Positions 1 through 7,399 are shown, counted from the first letter of the stretch. The stretch: 25,682 nucleotides of DNA from JAICYJ01 sp035473255 (GCA_035473255.1 DATIOK010000123.1:1-25682), one strand, 5' to 3'. Translations and numbers: made by a program. The notes: generated from the sequence alone by a model not told the origin.

Positions 1-173
1 GCTACGGCCACATCGCGATCGGCGTGCCCGACCTCGACGCCACCCTGGCGGAGCTCAAGCAGCAGGGCATCGAGCCGGAGCGACCGCCATACACGGTCAG
101 CGATGGCGGCTCACGGCTGTGCTTCGTGCGCGACCCGGACGACTACCGGGTTGAGATCATCGAACGGTCGTAG
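1..173 (+). CDS. gloA: Lactoylglutathione lyase (glyoxalase I, VOC fold), C-terminal part only
   Basis: Only the last 56 codons are present; the gene begins before the window. The reading frame starts with the codon at position 3 and ends at TAG 171-173. The visible part begins YGHIAIGVPDLD and ends DDYRVEIIERS. The same blocks occur in the C-terminal half of bacterial glyoxalase I: the GHIA histidine and the glutamate of the final VEIIE strand are metal ligands in that family. The enzyme isomerises the hemithioacetal of methylglyoxal and a thiol to a lactoyl thioester in the cytoplasm. In actinobacteria the thiol cofactor may not be glutathione, and the sequence cannot settle this. A generic VOC-fold protein is the alternative. 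Two further copies of the terminal DDYRVEIIER segment lie downstream (704-763 and 1174-1233). Confidence 0.8.
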   Translation, partial: YGHIAIGVPDLDATLAELKQQGIEPERPPYTVSDGGSRLCFVRDPDDYRVEIIERS

Positions 174-250
174 CCGGGCGGGATCGATCCGGAACGCCGC
201 GCTGGCGGCGCCTCATCCCCTGCAGCGCGGCGCGGCACCGCTGACGCCGG

Positions 251-256
251 TAGCAT
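251..256 (+). promoter_or_regulatory. -10 box of the PIN-domain gene (leaderless type)
   Basis: TAGCAT lies 7 nt before ATG 264, so transcription would start at or next to the start codon. No -35 hexamer or Shine-Dalgarno sequence is recognisable. Confidence 0.5.
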
Positions 257-263
257 CGTCAGA

Positions 264-665
264 ATGACGCGGTTTGTCGTGGACTGTCAGACACTGCTGC
301 AGATCGCTGCCGGCAAGGTTGAGGTCGCCGCTGAGCACCAGCTCGTGGCGCCGACGCTCGTTCGCTCGCAAGCCCTGGCAGCGCTCTACGAGGCGGCCCG
401 ACACGGGGAGATTTCGGCTGCCGACGGCGTCGAGCGGGTGATGCGGATCAACTCGCTGAAGGTTCGGTTCCTCGGAGACAAGGTGCTCCAGCGGCAGGCA
501 TGGAAGATCGCCCACCAGCTTGGATGGGAGACGACGTACGACGCCGAGTACGTGGCGCTGACGACGCTCCAGGCGGACGTCTTCGTCACATCCGACCCCG
601 ACCTCGCAAAGGCGGTCTCGGGGCTTGTCCAGACGGCGACTGTCGACGCACTGCTTACCGCCTGA
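264..665 (+). CDS. Solo PIN-domain protein (VapC-like)
   Basis: A 133-residue protein with the PIN layout: a first strand FVVD with Asp7, a helix region at 32-46, Tyr92-Asp93-Ala-Glu95 in the helix preceding the last acidic site, and VTSDPDLA at 108-115 with Asp111 and Asp113. PIN domains are Mg2+-dependent ribonucleases, most often VapC toxins. The position normally held by the second catalytic acidic residue (Glu in the helix after the Pro) is Gln36, so the active site may be weakened. No antitoxin ORF is present upstream in the 90 bp back to the glyoxalase stop, or downstream, so this is an orphan. ATG 264 is chosen because TAGCAT precedes it by 7 nt. The gene lies between two glyoxalase 3' tails. 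Confidence 0.7.
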   Translation: MTRFVVDCQTLLQIAAGKVEVAAEHQLVAPTLVRSQALAALYEAARHGEISAADGVERVMRINSLKVRFLGDKVLQRQAWKIAHQLGWETTYDAEYVALTTLQADVFVTSDPDLAKAVSGLVQTATVDALLTA

Positions 666-703
666 CAACGTGCGGTGTCCTCTCCAGGCCGGCTCATCGA
701 CGT

Positions 704-763
704 CAACGCGTCGGCGAACGGTTTCTGGACGACCACAGGATTGAGCTGATCGAACGCGGATGA
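704..763 (+). pseudogene. Decayed glyoxalase/VOC C-terminal tail, copy 2
   Basis: This 19-codon open stretch ends in TGA 761-763 and reads QRVGERFLDDHRIELIERG. It aligns with the true glyoxalase terminus at 138-173 (DDYRVEIIERS) and with 1174-1233. No start codon or VOC body precedes it, because the PIN gene ends at 665. At the DNA level 701-763 and 1171-1233 match at about 47 of 63 positions without gaps, counted by eye. It ends 8 bp before the -10 box of the next gene. Confidence 0.6.
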
Positions 764-771
764 GCTCGGTG

Positions 772-777
772 TAACGT
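772..777 (+). promoter_or_regulatory. -10 box of the lipocalin-like gene (leaderless type)
   Basis: TAACGT lies 6 nt before GTG 784. The -35 region would fall inside the decayed VOC tail at 704-763. Confidence 0.5.
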
Positions 778-783
778 TGCTCT

Positions 784-1161
784 GTGGATGACCTCCGCCG
801 GCGGTTGATCGGTGCTTGGCGCGTCAGGCGCTACGACGACCGCGATTCCATCGACGACGAATGGACGGAGACCTACGGGCCCGACGTCGACGGACTGATC
901 GTGTACCACGAGTCGGGCTGGCTCACAGTCAGCGTTGCGGGAGGAGGCGGCAAGCTCGACAGCTACTTCGGCCGGTTCGAGGTGGTTGAGATCAGCGAGG
1001 AGCATGGCGCCGTCACCGGCGTCCTCAATCATCTGATCGTCGCCAGCTCGTTGCCGGAGCTCCTCAACGCCGATCCCGCCCGCCCGTTCCGGGTGAGCGG
1101 CGACGCCCTCGTCCTCGGCGATGAGACGACATGGCGACGGATCTGCGAGCGTGTCGGCTGA
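784..1161 (+). CDS. Lipocalin-like domain protein
   Basis: A 125-residue protein starting at GTG. It opens with LIGAWRVRRYDD, followed by a strand carrying GLIVYHESGWLTVSV at about 39-53. This is the pattern of the bacterial lipocalin-like family (Lipocalin_5 type): an L-G-W-R opening and a G-Y/L-hydrophobic-Y-x-x-x-G-x-hydrophobic-S second strand. The remaining strands end in TTWRRICERVG. These small beta-barrels are thought to bind small hydrophobic ligands, but the ligand is unknown. There is no signal peptide, so it is probably cytoplasmic. The start is supported by TAACGT 6 nt upstream. It is flanked by VOC 3' tails on both sides (704-763 and 1174-1233). Confidence 0.65.
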   Translation: MDDLRRRLIGAWRVRRYDDRDSIDDEWTETYGPDVDGLIVYHESGWLTVSVAGGGGKLDSYFGRFEVVEISEEHGAVTGVLNHLIVASSLPELLNADPARPFRVSGDALVLGDETTWRRICERVG

Positions 1162-1173
1162 CTCAAACCCAGT

Positions 1174-1233
1174 GAACGCGTCGGCGTACTGTTCCTTGAC
1201 GACTACCGGGTGGAGATCATCGAGCGGCGCTGA
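1174..1233 (+). pseudogene. Decayed glyoxalase/VOC C-terminal tail, copy 3
   Basis: The open stretch reads ERVGVLFLDDYRVEIIERR and stops at TGA 1231-1233. DDYRVEIIER is identical to the end of the glyoxalase fragment at 138-170. It begins 12 bp after the stop of the lipocalin-like gene with no VOC body in front. It is therefore a remnant or a recombination footprint, not a functional gene. The 145 bp that follow, to 1378, contain nothing I recognise. Confidence 0.65.
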
Positions 1234-1378
1234 CAGGCGGGTCGGGCAGGTGCGCGACGGTCGGATCTGCCGAAACGCCGTCTACTCGTCGGCCCACCGC
1301 GCACGCCCGCAGGGTCCCGCTCGAACTGGAGCCGACACGTAGGCCGGGCCGCCGGCCCCAGATCGTGAGCTCGTGGTG

Positions 1379-2020
1379 CTAGCGGTGCTTGAGCGGATCG
1401 AGGTAGACGTCGTCGATCCGCCACGCGCCCGACGCGCCCACGGGCTGGAAGCGGAACTGCACGGAGGTGGTGAGCAGCGGAAGGGTGCCTCCGAGCATGG
1501 CGATCTGAGGCGACGGCCGCCAGGTGCGGCCAGCCGTGATCGTGCCGACATCGGCGATGCCAAGCGTCGAACCGAGGCCACCCAGAAGAGACCCGACCCC
1601 GCCGTTGTAGAGGACGCGTACTCGCAGTCTCGCATCGGACGAGCCGCCGTTTCGCACGAAGAACCGCATCTTTCCCGACAGCAGGCTCACACACATTGGC
1701 GCGGTGGTCGCCGAGCTGCCACCAGGTAGTGCAAGAGATCGAGCCCCGGCTCCGCTGACGGCGAACGCCTCGTTTCCGCCTACAACCTGCGCTCCCCCGG
1801 CCAGCGTCCAGCCTGCCGCGCCATTCTCGAAGCCTCCGTTTGAGGCCAGCTTGTAGAAGGCGGAGTCGCCCCATGCTGCGAACGGCTGGGATGTCGGGTC
1901 AGGACATGAGACGCCCAACGCCGCGGAGGCGGGAGCGGCGGTGGCCGCCGCGCAGACTGCAGCGAGGAGAACCCCGGCAAGGGCAAGCGAGGTGCGGGTG
2001 CCCCGACGTGCAGGCGACAC
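1379..2020 (-). CDS. Secreted protein of unknown function, beta-sandwich-like
   Basis: A 213-residue protein. It begins with a basic stretch (MSPARRGTRTS), then a hydrophobic segment of about 20 residues rich in Ala and Val, then APASA, a good signal peptidase I site near residue 33. The mature part contains NGGFENGAAGWTLAGGA, the usual opening of carbohydrate-binding-type jelly-roll domains (G-F-E-x-G-x-x-x-W). It ends in a strand with WRIDDVYLDPL, as in CBM-like domains where the last strand reads IDDV. Function is unknown; a surface or secreted glycan-binding role is a guess. GTG 2020 is supported by a strong Shine-Dalgarno sequence (AAGGAAGG) 8 nt upstream, unusual in this window. It is divergent from the HD-GYP gene across a short region holding a perfect inverted repeat. 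Confidence 0.7.
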   Translation of the reverse strand: MSPARRGTRTSLALAGVLLAAVCAAATAAPASAALGVSCPDPTSQPFAAWGDSAFYKLASNGGFENGAAGWTLAGGAQVVGGNEAFAVSGAGARSLALPGGSSATTAPMCVSLLSGKMRFFVRNGGSSDARLRVRVLYNGGVGSLLGGLGSTLGIADVGTITAGRTWRPSPQIAMLGGTLPLLTTSVQFRFQPVGASGAWRIDDVYLDPLKHR

Positions 2021-2049
2021 GGTGAGAGCCTTCCTTCGGACGGTTGAGA

Positions 2050-2069
2050 GTCACGAGGAGGATCGTGAC
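2050..2069. promoter_or_regulatory. Perfect inverted repeat in the divergent promoter region (candidate operator)
   Basis: GTCACGA at 2050-2056 and TCGTGAC at 2063-2069 are exact inverted copies separated by GGAGGA. The repeat lies 30 bp upstream of the secreted-protein start and about 95 bp upstream of the likely HD-GYP start, where a dimeric regulator could control both genes. Confidence 0.45.
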
Positions 2070-2163
2070 ACTTACATCGTGCGTGATGACGCGCGCAGAC
2101 GCCTCCCCCGTTCGGGGCCACCGACGGTCAAGTGCCTCTTTGAAACACCCGATACGTCCGGAG

Positions 2164-3519
2164 ATGAAACCGTCGCGTCGATCGCTCCGCCTGGTCCTGT
2201 TCGACCGCAAGGTTGACGCTCTCGTGGAGCAGTCCAGAGCCCGGCTGCGATACGGCTTTGCGCGGCGGGAGATGGTGACCACATTTGCGGCCGGAGCGGC
2301 CTTCCTCGTCGCCGCCGTGGGATGCCTGATGCTGCCTGCGGAGCGGCCCGCCTCAGCGTTCGTCATCATCGCGCTGGTCGTCTCCTACGCGGTCGCCGCG
2401 CGTGTCGAGTTCGAGGTTGGATTCGCCTCAGCGGTGCCGACACAGCTCGTGTTCGTACCGATGCTGTTCCTCGCCCCGCTCGGAGCCGTGCCGCTGATGG
2501 TGGCGACGGCGTTCGTCCTCAGCCAGCTTCCCGAGCACGTCCGTGGTGACTGGCATCCGGAGCGGATCGTGCTGCACCTTGTCAGCAGCTGGTACGCGAT
2601 CGGCCCGGTGCTGGTGCTCACGGCGGCCGGTACGCCGGCGCCCCGGGCCGGGGCCCTGCTGGTGATGGCCGTTGCCCTCGCGGCGCAGTTCGGGTTCGAC
2701 CTCGCCGGGTCGGCAGCCCGAGCCTGTCTCGGGCTGGGGATCCCGTTTCGCTCGCTGCTCCGGGCTCTCGGTCCGGCATGGCTGGTGGACGGCGCGCTGA
2801 CGCCCGTCGGCATGGCGCTCGCGTTCACCGCCATCGACGCTCCGTTCGCGTTCCTCCTCGGGCTACCGCTGACGGCGCTGCTCGCGTACTTCGCCCACGA
2901 GCGGAAGGACCGAATCGATCAGGCGCTGGAGCTGTCGCACGCCTACCGCGGAACCGCCCTCCTGCTGGGAGACATGGTCGAAGCCGACGACGCCTACACC
3001 GGGCTCCACAGCCAGGATGTGGTGTCGCTTGTTCTCCGAGTCGCCGACGGCCTCGGCCTGGATGCGGACGATCGCCGAGACGCCGAGCTGACCGCGCTCC
3101 TGCATGACGTCGGCAAGGTGCGGATCGCCAAGTCAATCATCAACAAGTCCGGCCCGCTCACGGACGAGGAACGGACGATCATCAACACGCACACCATCGA
3201 GGGCCAGTTGATGCTCGAGAAGGTGGGCGGACTGCTCGGCCGGGTCGGCCGGCTGGTGCGCTCATGCCACGAACGGTGGGACGGACAGGGCTACCCCGAC
3301 CGGCTTGCCGGCGAGGACATCCCGCTGGTGGCGCGGATTGTCTGCACCTGTGATGCCTTCAGCGCGATGACGACCGACCGGCCGTATCGCAGGGCGCTCG
3401 CCGACGAGGAGGCTCTGGCCGAGCTTCGCCGCTGCACGGGGAGCCAGTTCGACCCCGACGTCGTCGACGTATTGATCGCGGTCTTGTCGGCTCAGCCACC
3501 GCTCGCCCAGGCCGCGTAG
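2164..3519 (+). CDS. Membrane-anchored HD-GYP domain phosphodiesterase
   Basis: With ATG 2164 the protein has 451 residues. An N-terminal half of about 240 residues carries around six hydrophobic segments from roughly residue 38. It is followed by a coiled linker (HERKDRIDQALELSHAY) and a full HD-GYP domain: DAYTGLHSQDV, LLHDVGK with His314-Asp315, HERWDGQGYP with His369 and Gly376-Tyr-Pro, and CDAFSAMTTDRPYRRAL. HD-GYP proteins hydrolyse cyclic di-GMP. The first His of the common HHE motif is Cys368; the second is kept. The frame stays open further upstream (TTG 2044, ATG 2086), but the hydrophobic domain begins after 2164 and no convincing ribosome site marks the earlier codons. Membrane sensing of an unknown signal is inferred. 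Confidence 0.85.
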   Translation: MKPSRRSLRLVLFDRKVDALVEQSRARLRYGFARREMVTTFAAGAAFLVAAVGCLMLPAERPASAFVIIALVVSYAVAARVEFEVGFASAVPTQLVFVPMLFLAPLGAVPLMVATAFVLSQLPEHVRGDWHPERIVLHLVSSWYAIGPVLVLTAAGTPAPRAGALLVMAVALAAQFGFDLAGSAARACLGLGIPFRSLLRALGPAWLVDGALTPVGMALAFTAIDAPFAFLLGLPLTALLAYFAHERKDRIDQALELSHAYRGTALLLGDMVEADDAYTGLHSQDVVSLVLRVADGLGLDADDRRDAELTALLHDVGKVRIAKSIINKSGPLTDEERTIINTHTIEGQLMLEKVGGLLGRVGRLVRSCHERWDGQGYPDRLAGEDIPLVARIVCTCDAFSAMTTDRPYRRALADEEALAELRRCTGSQFDPDVVDVLIAVLSAQPPLAQAA

Positions 3520-3526
3520 TGCCTGG

Positions 3527-3539
3527 CCGGCAACGCCGG
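3527..3539 (+). terminator. Weak hairpin after the HD-GYP gene
   Basis: CCGGC and GCCGG pair across an AAC loop just after the stop at 3519. The stem is only 5 bp and has no T-run, so this is a tentative terminator. Confidence 0.2.
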
Positions 3540-3621
3540 GTCATGTCCCCGTCAGGGATCCGCTCATCGTGATGTCGATGTTGCCTGTTGAATCGACGGC
3601 CCCGAGCGGTCAAGCCGTCGA

Positions 3622-3627
3622 TACAGT
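3622..3627 (+). promoter_or_regulatory. -10 box of the alpha/beta hydrolase gene (leaderless type)
   Basis: TACAGT is 6 nt before ATG 3634; there is no Shine-Dalgarno sequence. Confidence 0.5.
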
Positions 3628-3633
3628 TGCCGC

Positions 3634-4407
3634 ATGGGGACGCTCGCGCGCGACGGCGTGGATCTCGCCTATGCCGAGGTGGGCGCCGGCTTTCCGGTCG
3701 TCCTGCACACCGGCGGGGCGGGCAGCTCGTCGATGTGGCAGCGGGGCGGGTACGTCGATCGGATGCCCGGGTTCCGGCTGATCCTGCTCGACCATCGAGG
3801 CCGCGGGGCCAGCAGCCGCCCCACCGCGCTGGCGGATCATCGCGTCTCCGAGTACGCGACTGATGTCACGGCGCTGATCGACAGCCTCGGTTGCACCACC
3901 TACGGCTTCTTCGGCTACTCCTTCGGAGGGGTCGTGGGACTTGAGTTGGCGGCAGGGGATCCCCGGCTCACCGGCCTGATCGCACTCGGCACCGTGTTTG
4001 ACCCGCCCGACGCCGAGCCGGCGTCCGTCGCCTACGGCCAGGCTCAAGATGAAGGAGGAATGGCCGCGGTCATCAGCCTGATCGAGGACGAGGAGCAGAT
4101 CAGCCTTCCGGCCTGGGCGCGCGCCGAGTTCATGGAGACGGACGCTGAGCAGTTCCGACTCACGATCGCGGCGAACGCGGGCGATCTCGACCCCTGGGAG
4201 CTGCTCCCCCGCATCAGCGCGACCACCGTCCTGATCGCCGGATCCGACGAGGACGCGGATCACATGCAAGACAGCATGGCCGCGCGCATGCCCGACGCAC
4301 GCAGCGTCCATCTACCCGGCGCTGGGCACGTCGGCGCCTTCCTGCGGCCCGACGAGGTAACGGCACATGCGTTGCCGGCGCTGCGGGCGGCCGCCGAGAC
4401 CGGCTAG
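3634..4407 (+). CDS. Alpha/beta hydrolase
   Basis: A 257-residue cytoplasmic alpha/beta-hydrolase fold protein. The oxyanion region reads VVLHTGGAGSSS. The turn LDHRGRGASS follows. The nucleophile elbow GYSFGG has Ser96. The acid is probably Asp205 in IAGSDED, and the catalytic His is His232 in GAGHVG. Order and spacing fit the family, and length is normal. The substrate is unknown; the nearest general classes are esterases, lactonases and haloperoxidase-like hydrolases. TACAGT 6 nt before ATG 3634 supports the start. Its stop shares the bases CTAG with the stop of the convergent cupin gene, a 4-bp tail-to-tail overlap. Confidence 0.8.
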   Translation: MGTLARDGVDLAYAEVGAGFPVVLHTGGAGSSSMWQRGGYVDRMPGFRLILLDHRGRGASSRPTALADHRVSEYATDVTALIDSLGCTTYGFFGYSFGGVVGLELAAGDPRLTGLIALGTVFDPPDAEPASVAYGQAQDEGGMAAVISLIEDEEQISLPAWARAEFMETDAEQFRLTIAANAGDLDPWELLPRISATTVLIAGSDEDADHMQDSMAARMPDARSVHLPGAGHVGAFLRPDEVTAHALPALRAAAETG

Positions 4408-5039
4408 CCCACCAGCTCCTTGAACGCCGGCTCCTCGCGGATCGGATCGAAGTCCGAGTCCCCGGCCGCGAACGACCGGAACCGCTCGGATCGCTCGATC
4501 GCGCCGCGCAGGTGCTCGATCGCATCGGCCTTCCGCCCGGCGAGGCTCTCGCAGCACGCGACGTTGTAGAGCAGGCCGGCGTAGTCGGGATTCTCCTCGA
4601 TCAGCTCGCGGCCGCGATCCGCCGCCTCGGCGTACTCGCCGGCCTCGTACAGCGGCGTGATCGGTAGCCAGACCTCGAAGCCGGACGCCTCGTAGGCCTC
4701 GCCCGGCGTGCCCCCGATCGCGACGATCGTGGTGCCGGCGTCCTCGGCGAACGCCGTACGCTTGACGCCCGGGCGGGCGAACACCATCGTGCCGGCGGGC
4801 GCGTCCACCCGCTCGCCGTCGAGCTCGAAGGTCGCCCGGCCCTGCTGGACGAGGTAGAGCTCCTCGTGCTCATCGGCCTCGTCGTGCTCGTTGATGATGC
4901 GATCGCCCGCGCTCTTCCCCGTCCACGTGTTGACGCCAAACGACATGATGCCGAAGTGCATGCGGACGGGCCGGAACGGACAACGGCCGTCGCTGAGCTC
5001 GTCGATCTCGTCGACTCGCGCCACCGTGTAATCGCTCAT
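4404..5039 (-). CDS. Cupin domain protein with TPR-like C-terminal domain
   Basis: A 211-residue protein. Residues about 20-115 form a cupin barrel: the first motif is built on NEHDEADEHEELYLVQQG and the second on APAGTMVFARPGVKR, a pattern often holding one metal ion. Residues about 130-211 are helical, with tetratricopeptide-like spacing (LLYNVACCESLAGR, DAIEHLRGAIE) and the end DSDFDPIREEPAFKELVG. That domain is about 70% identical (57 of 82 by eye) to the C-terminus of the adjacent GFA protein. ATG 5039 has an AGGAGG site 4 nt upstream and overlaps the previous gene's stop as ATGA, so the two are translationally coupled. The catalytic or sensing role is unknown. Confidence 0.75.
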   Translation of the reverse strand: MSDYTVARVDEIDELSDGRCPFRPVRMHFGIMSFGVNTWTGKSAGDRIINEHDEADEHEELYLVQQGRATFELDGERVDAPAGTMVFARPGVKRTAFAEDAGTTIVAIGGTPGEAYEASGFEVWLPITPLYEAGEYAEAADRGRELIEENPDYAGLLYNVACCESLAGRKADAIEHLRGAIERSERFRSFAAGDSDFDPIREEPAFKELVG

Positions 5040-5731
5040 GTGTCCTCCTGGCCGTGCCGAGACTGGCCGACCAGATCGCCGAACGCGGGCTGGCGGCGGA
5101 TCGGGTCGAAATCTGAGTCCTCGGCCGCCATCGGCCGGAACTCCTCGTTGAGGTCGATCGCGGCTCGCAGATGCTTGATGGCATCGCCCGGCCGCCCGGC
5201 CAGGCTCTCGCAGCACGCGAGGTTGTACAGCAGTGCGGGATGCTCGGGATGTTCGGCGACCAGCGCTCGACCGCGGTCCGCCACCTCGGCGTACTCGCCC
5301 GCCTCGTAGAGCGGCTGCAGCGGCGCCCACACCTCGTCGCTCGCGATGCCCGCAGGCAGGTCGAACCACTGGTGGCGCCGCGCCCCGTACCCCGACTCGG
5401 TCGGCGGCGGGAACTCCGGGTCTGCGAAGGCCCCGACCGCGACCACCACCAGGTCGTCCTCATCGGGCTCCGTGTAGAACACGGTCCCGCCGCACTCCGG
5501 GCAGAAATGGAAGACGTGCACCTTGCGGTCCTGCTCGTCCGACGTCCTGGCGTAGTCGACATAGCGGCCGGCGACCTGCACCTGGCCGGCCCGGAACCCC
5601 GCCTGCATGCCGAAGGCGCTGCCTGTCCGCCGCTGGCACGACAGGCAGTGGCAGATCGAGACCACGAACGGGTCACCCTCCGTGGTAACGCGAAGCTGCC
5701 CACAGCTACAGGCTGCGACTCTGCCGGCCAT
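5036..5731 (-). CDS. GFA-type zinc-binding protein with TPR-like C-terminal domain
   Basis: A 231-residue protein. Residues 1-125 are a GFA/CENP-V-type domain with the full cysteine set: Cys8-x-Cys10, Cys27-x-Cys29-x-x-Cys32 and Cys77-x-x-Cys80 (FCPECGG). Members bind structural zinc and are annotated as glutathione-dependent formaldehyde-activating proteins, though most have no proven activity. Residues about 140-222 repeat the TPR-like tail of the downstream cupin protein. TATGAT stands 6 nt before ATG 5731 and there is no Shine-Dalgarno sequence, so transcription probably begins here and runs into the cupin gene through the ATGA overlap. The pairing of two unrelated N-terminal domains with one tail suggests a common partner. 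Confidence 0.8.
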   Translation of the reverse strand: MAGRVAACSCGQLRVTTEGDPFVVSICHCLSCQRRTGSAFGMQAGFRAGQVQVAGRYVDYARTSDEQDRKVHVFHFCPECGGTVFYTEPDEDDLVVVAVGAFADPEFPPPTESGYGARRHQWFDLPAGIASDEVWAPLQPLYEAGEYAEVADRGRALVAEHPEHPALLYNLACCESLAGRPGDAIKHLRAAIDLNEEFRPMAAEDSDFDPIRRQPAFGDLVGQSRHGQEDT

Positions 5732-5737
5732 CGCCGG

Positions 5738-5743
5738 ATCATA
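5738..5743 (-). promoter_or_regulatory. -10 box of the GFA-cupin operon (leaderless type)
   Basis: On the minus strand TATGAT, one base from the consensus TATAAT, is 6 nt before ATG 5731. Confidence 0.6.
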
Positions 5744-5772
5744 GGAGAGGAGAGCGCAGCCGCCGGGCGCAC

Positions 5773-7257
5773 TCAGCCCGGCAGCACGTAGGTCGTTACG
5801 CTGCCCTTGGGCAGGACCGCTGCAAGCTCGCTCGCGTGCACGTCGACCGACGGCAGCCGCGCGTCGTTGCGATCCGTGGACGTCTGCGTGACCGCTGCGG
5901 TCGCCGATCCGATCCACGGCAGCTGCAGCGAGAGCCGGGCCGCCCGTCTGCGTGGCGCGACGGCGAGCACCACGGTGTGGCCTCGCCCCGTGAACACCAG
6001 CACCTTCGCGCCACCGGTGTCGCCCGTGACATCGTGCGGACGCATCCCCGGCCTCACCCACCGGCTGAACTGTGCGTAGGCCCAGTAGCGCTTCGTCAGC
6101 ACGAGCCGTGTGCTGCCATTGGCGCGGTAGTCGCGGTCGTAGTAGATCAGCCCGTCGTCCCAGCCCGAGTTGTTGGCGACCCGTCCGCAGCTCGCCTGGC
6201 GGGCATCGCAGCCGAGCTCTGGAGACAGCGCCACCCACCACGAGAAGGACGACGCCCCGCCCAGTGCGAGGTTGCGCCAGATCGCGCGCACCACCCACAG
6301 CGCCCCGCGCATCTTCGGATGGAACCCTCGCCGGAAGTGCCCGCCGACCAGGCAACACACCTCCGACATGTACGCCGGCCGGGCAGCCGCGCCGGCCAGC
6401 GTCCTGACCGCGCCGAGCCGTCCGGCGTCCGGGTCGTCGTAGGCGTGGTAGGCGAGCGCGGCCGGCTGCGCACTTCCGCCCGCTCCGGCCAGCCACCCCG
6501 GCGCCTCGTGCAGCAGCGTGCCCGCGCCGCCCGATTCGTCGGCGAGCACGCCGGCGGCGCTGCCCCGGCGCGCCAGCGCCGCCTGGACGGCCTGGGTCAG
6601 GCGGGCACGCAGGGACACCGGCACGGTCATCCCCTCCTGGTTGCAGCTCGAGAAGGAGCTGTCCGGCTCGTTCATCGGGGACACCAGTGCGATCGGCGTC
6701 CCGTTCGCGGACAGGTGCGAGACGACGCGGGCAAGGTAGGAGGCGTACTGCGTCACGCGATCCGAGCGAAGGCTGCCGCCGCAGCCGCGGCCGTTCGTCG
6801 TGAACGCCGGCGGCGCGGCGTTGGCGAAGGCGACCAGGTGCCCCACGCCCAGGGCCGCTGCCCGGCGCAGCATGTCGCGCCCGGCCGGGTCGGCGGCCCA
6901 GTCATACGCGCCGCTGCGGCGCAGGTATCCCGGCGCGTACCGGGCGGCGGTGGCGATCGCCCCGCCGCCGCCGATGTTGTAGCGGTACTGCGACAGGTGC
7001 AGGCCGGAGGGTGCGAACAGCAGCCGTGCGATCCGGCCTCTGACGCGGTCCGGCAGGCGCCCGGTGTCGCGCGCCCACCAGGCTCCGCTCACGCCGAAGC
7101 CCTCGAACGGCGCACCGCCGACCGGCGACGCCAGGGCCGCGCCCGTCGCCGCGCCCTCGCTGTCAGCGATCGCGGGCGGGTCGATCAGCAGCATCGCGAG
7201 TAGCGCGGCGATCGCGAGCAGGGCCGTACGTGGCGGGCAGCGTCGGGTCAGCGTCAT
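5773..7257 (-). CDS. Secreted GH30-like glycoside hydrolase
   Basis: From ATG 7257 the protein has 494 residues. It has a typical signal peptide: basic TRRCPPR, a leucine/alanine core and a likely cleavage after AIA near residue 32. The mature enzyme shows clan GH-A features seen in GH30 beta-1,6-galactanase-like enzymes: FEGFGVSGAWWA, YRYNIGGGG, the acid/base in SPMNEP (Glu197) and the nucleophile in YMSEVCC (Glu299), about 100 residues apart. A beta-sandwich of about 90 residues closes the protein, as in GH30. It probably cleaves an extracellular plant or microbial glycan; the exact bond is not readable. An in-frame GTG at 7311 would add 18 residues before the signal peptide, which is less likely. 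Neither start has a clear ribosome site or a close -10 box. Confidence 0.8.
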   Translation of the reverse strand: MTLTRRCPPRTALLAIAALLAMLLIDPPAIADSEGAATGAALASPVGGAPFEGFGVSGAWWARDTGRLPDRVRGRIARLLFAPSGLHLSQYRYNIGGGGAIATAARYAPGYLRRSGAYDWAADPAGRDMLRRAAALGVGHLVAFANAAPPAFTTNGRGCGGSLRSDRVTQYASYLARVVSHLSANGTPIALVSPMNEPDSSFSSCNQEGMTVPVSLRARLTQAVQAALARRGSAAGVLADESGGAGTLLHEAPGWLAGAGGSAQPAALAYHAYDDPDAGRLGAVRTLAGAAARPAYMSEVCCLVGGHFRRGFHPKMRGALWVVRAIWRNLALGGASSFSWWVALSPELGCDARQASCGRVANNSGWDDGLIYYDRDYRANGSTRLVLTKRYWAYAQFSRWVRPGMRPHDVTGDTGGAKVLVFTGRGHTVVLAVAPRRRAARLSLQLPWIGSATAAVTQTSTDRNDARLPSVDVHASELAAVLPKGSVTTYVLPG

Positions 7258-7387
7258 CAGGGCCAGGGACCGCGGTGCCTCGTGCTCGGCACCGTGCCTG
7301 AAGGTTGGCACACCATGACGCCCGCGGCCGCCGGCGGCAACGTGCCTGGCTCACAATTGCGTCAACGTGGCCTCAATCGGGCGTGGC

Positions 7388-7393
7388 TACGTT
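7388..7393 (+). promoter_or_regulatory. -10 box upstream of the 7400 mini-ORF (leaderless type)
   Basis: TACGTT is 6 nt before GTG 7400, which opens an 11-codon ORF rather than the flippase/GT2 gene itself. Confidence 0.5.
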
Positions 7394-7399
7394 GCAGCC

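Noticed and set aside
5836..7203. Long open frame (455 codons) on the plus strand opposite the glycosidase
   Set aside because: It is a high-GC antisense shadow: low-complexity Arg/Ala/Pro composition, no domain, while the minus strand has a signal peptide and GH30 catalytic motifs.
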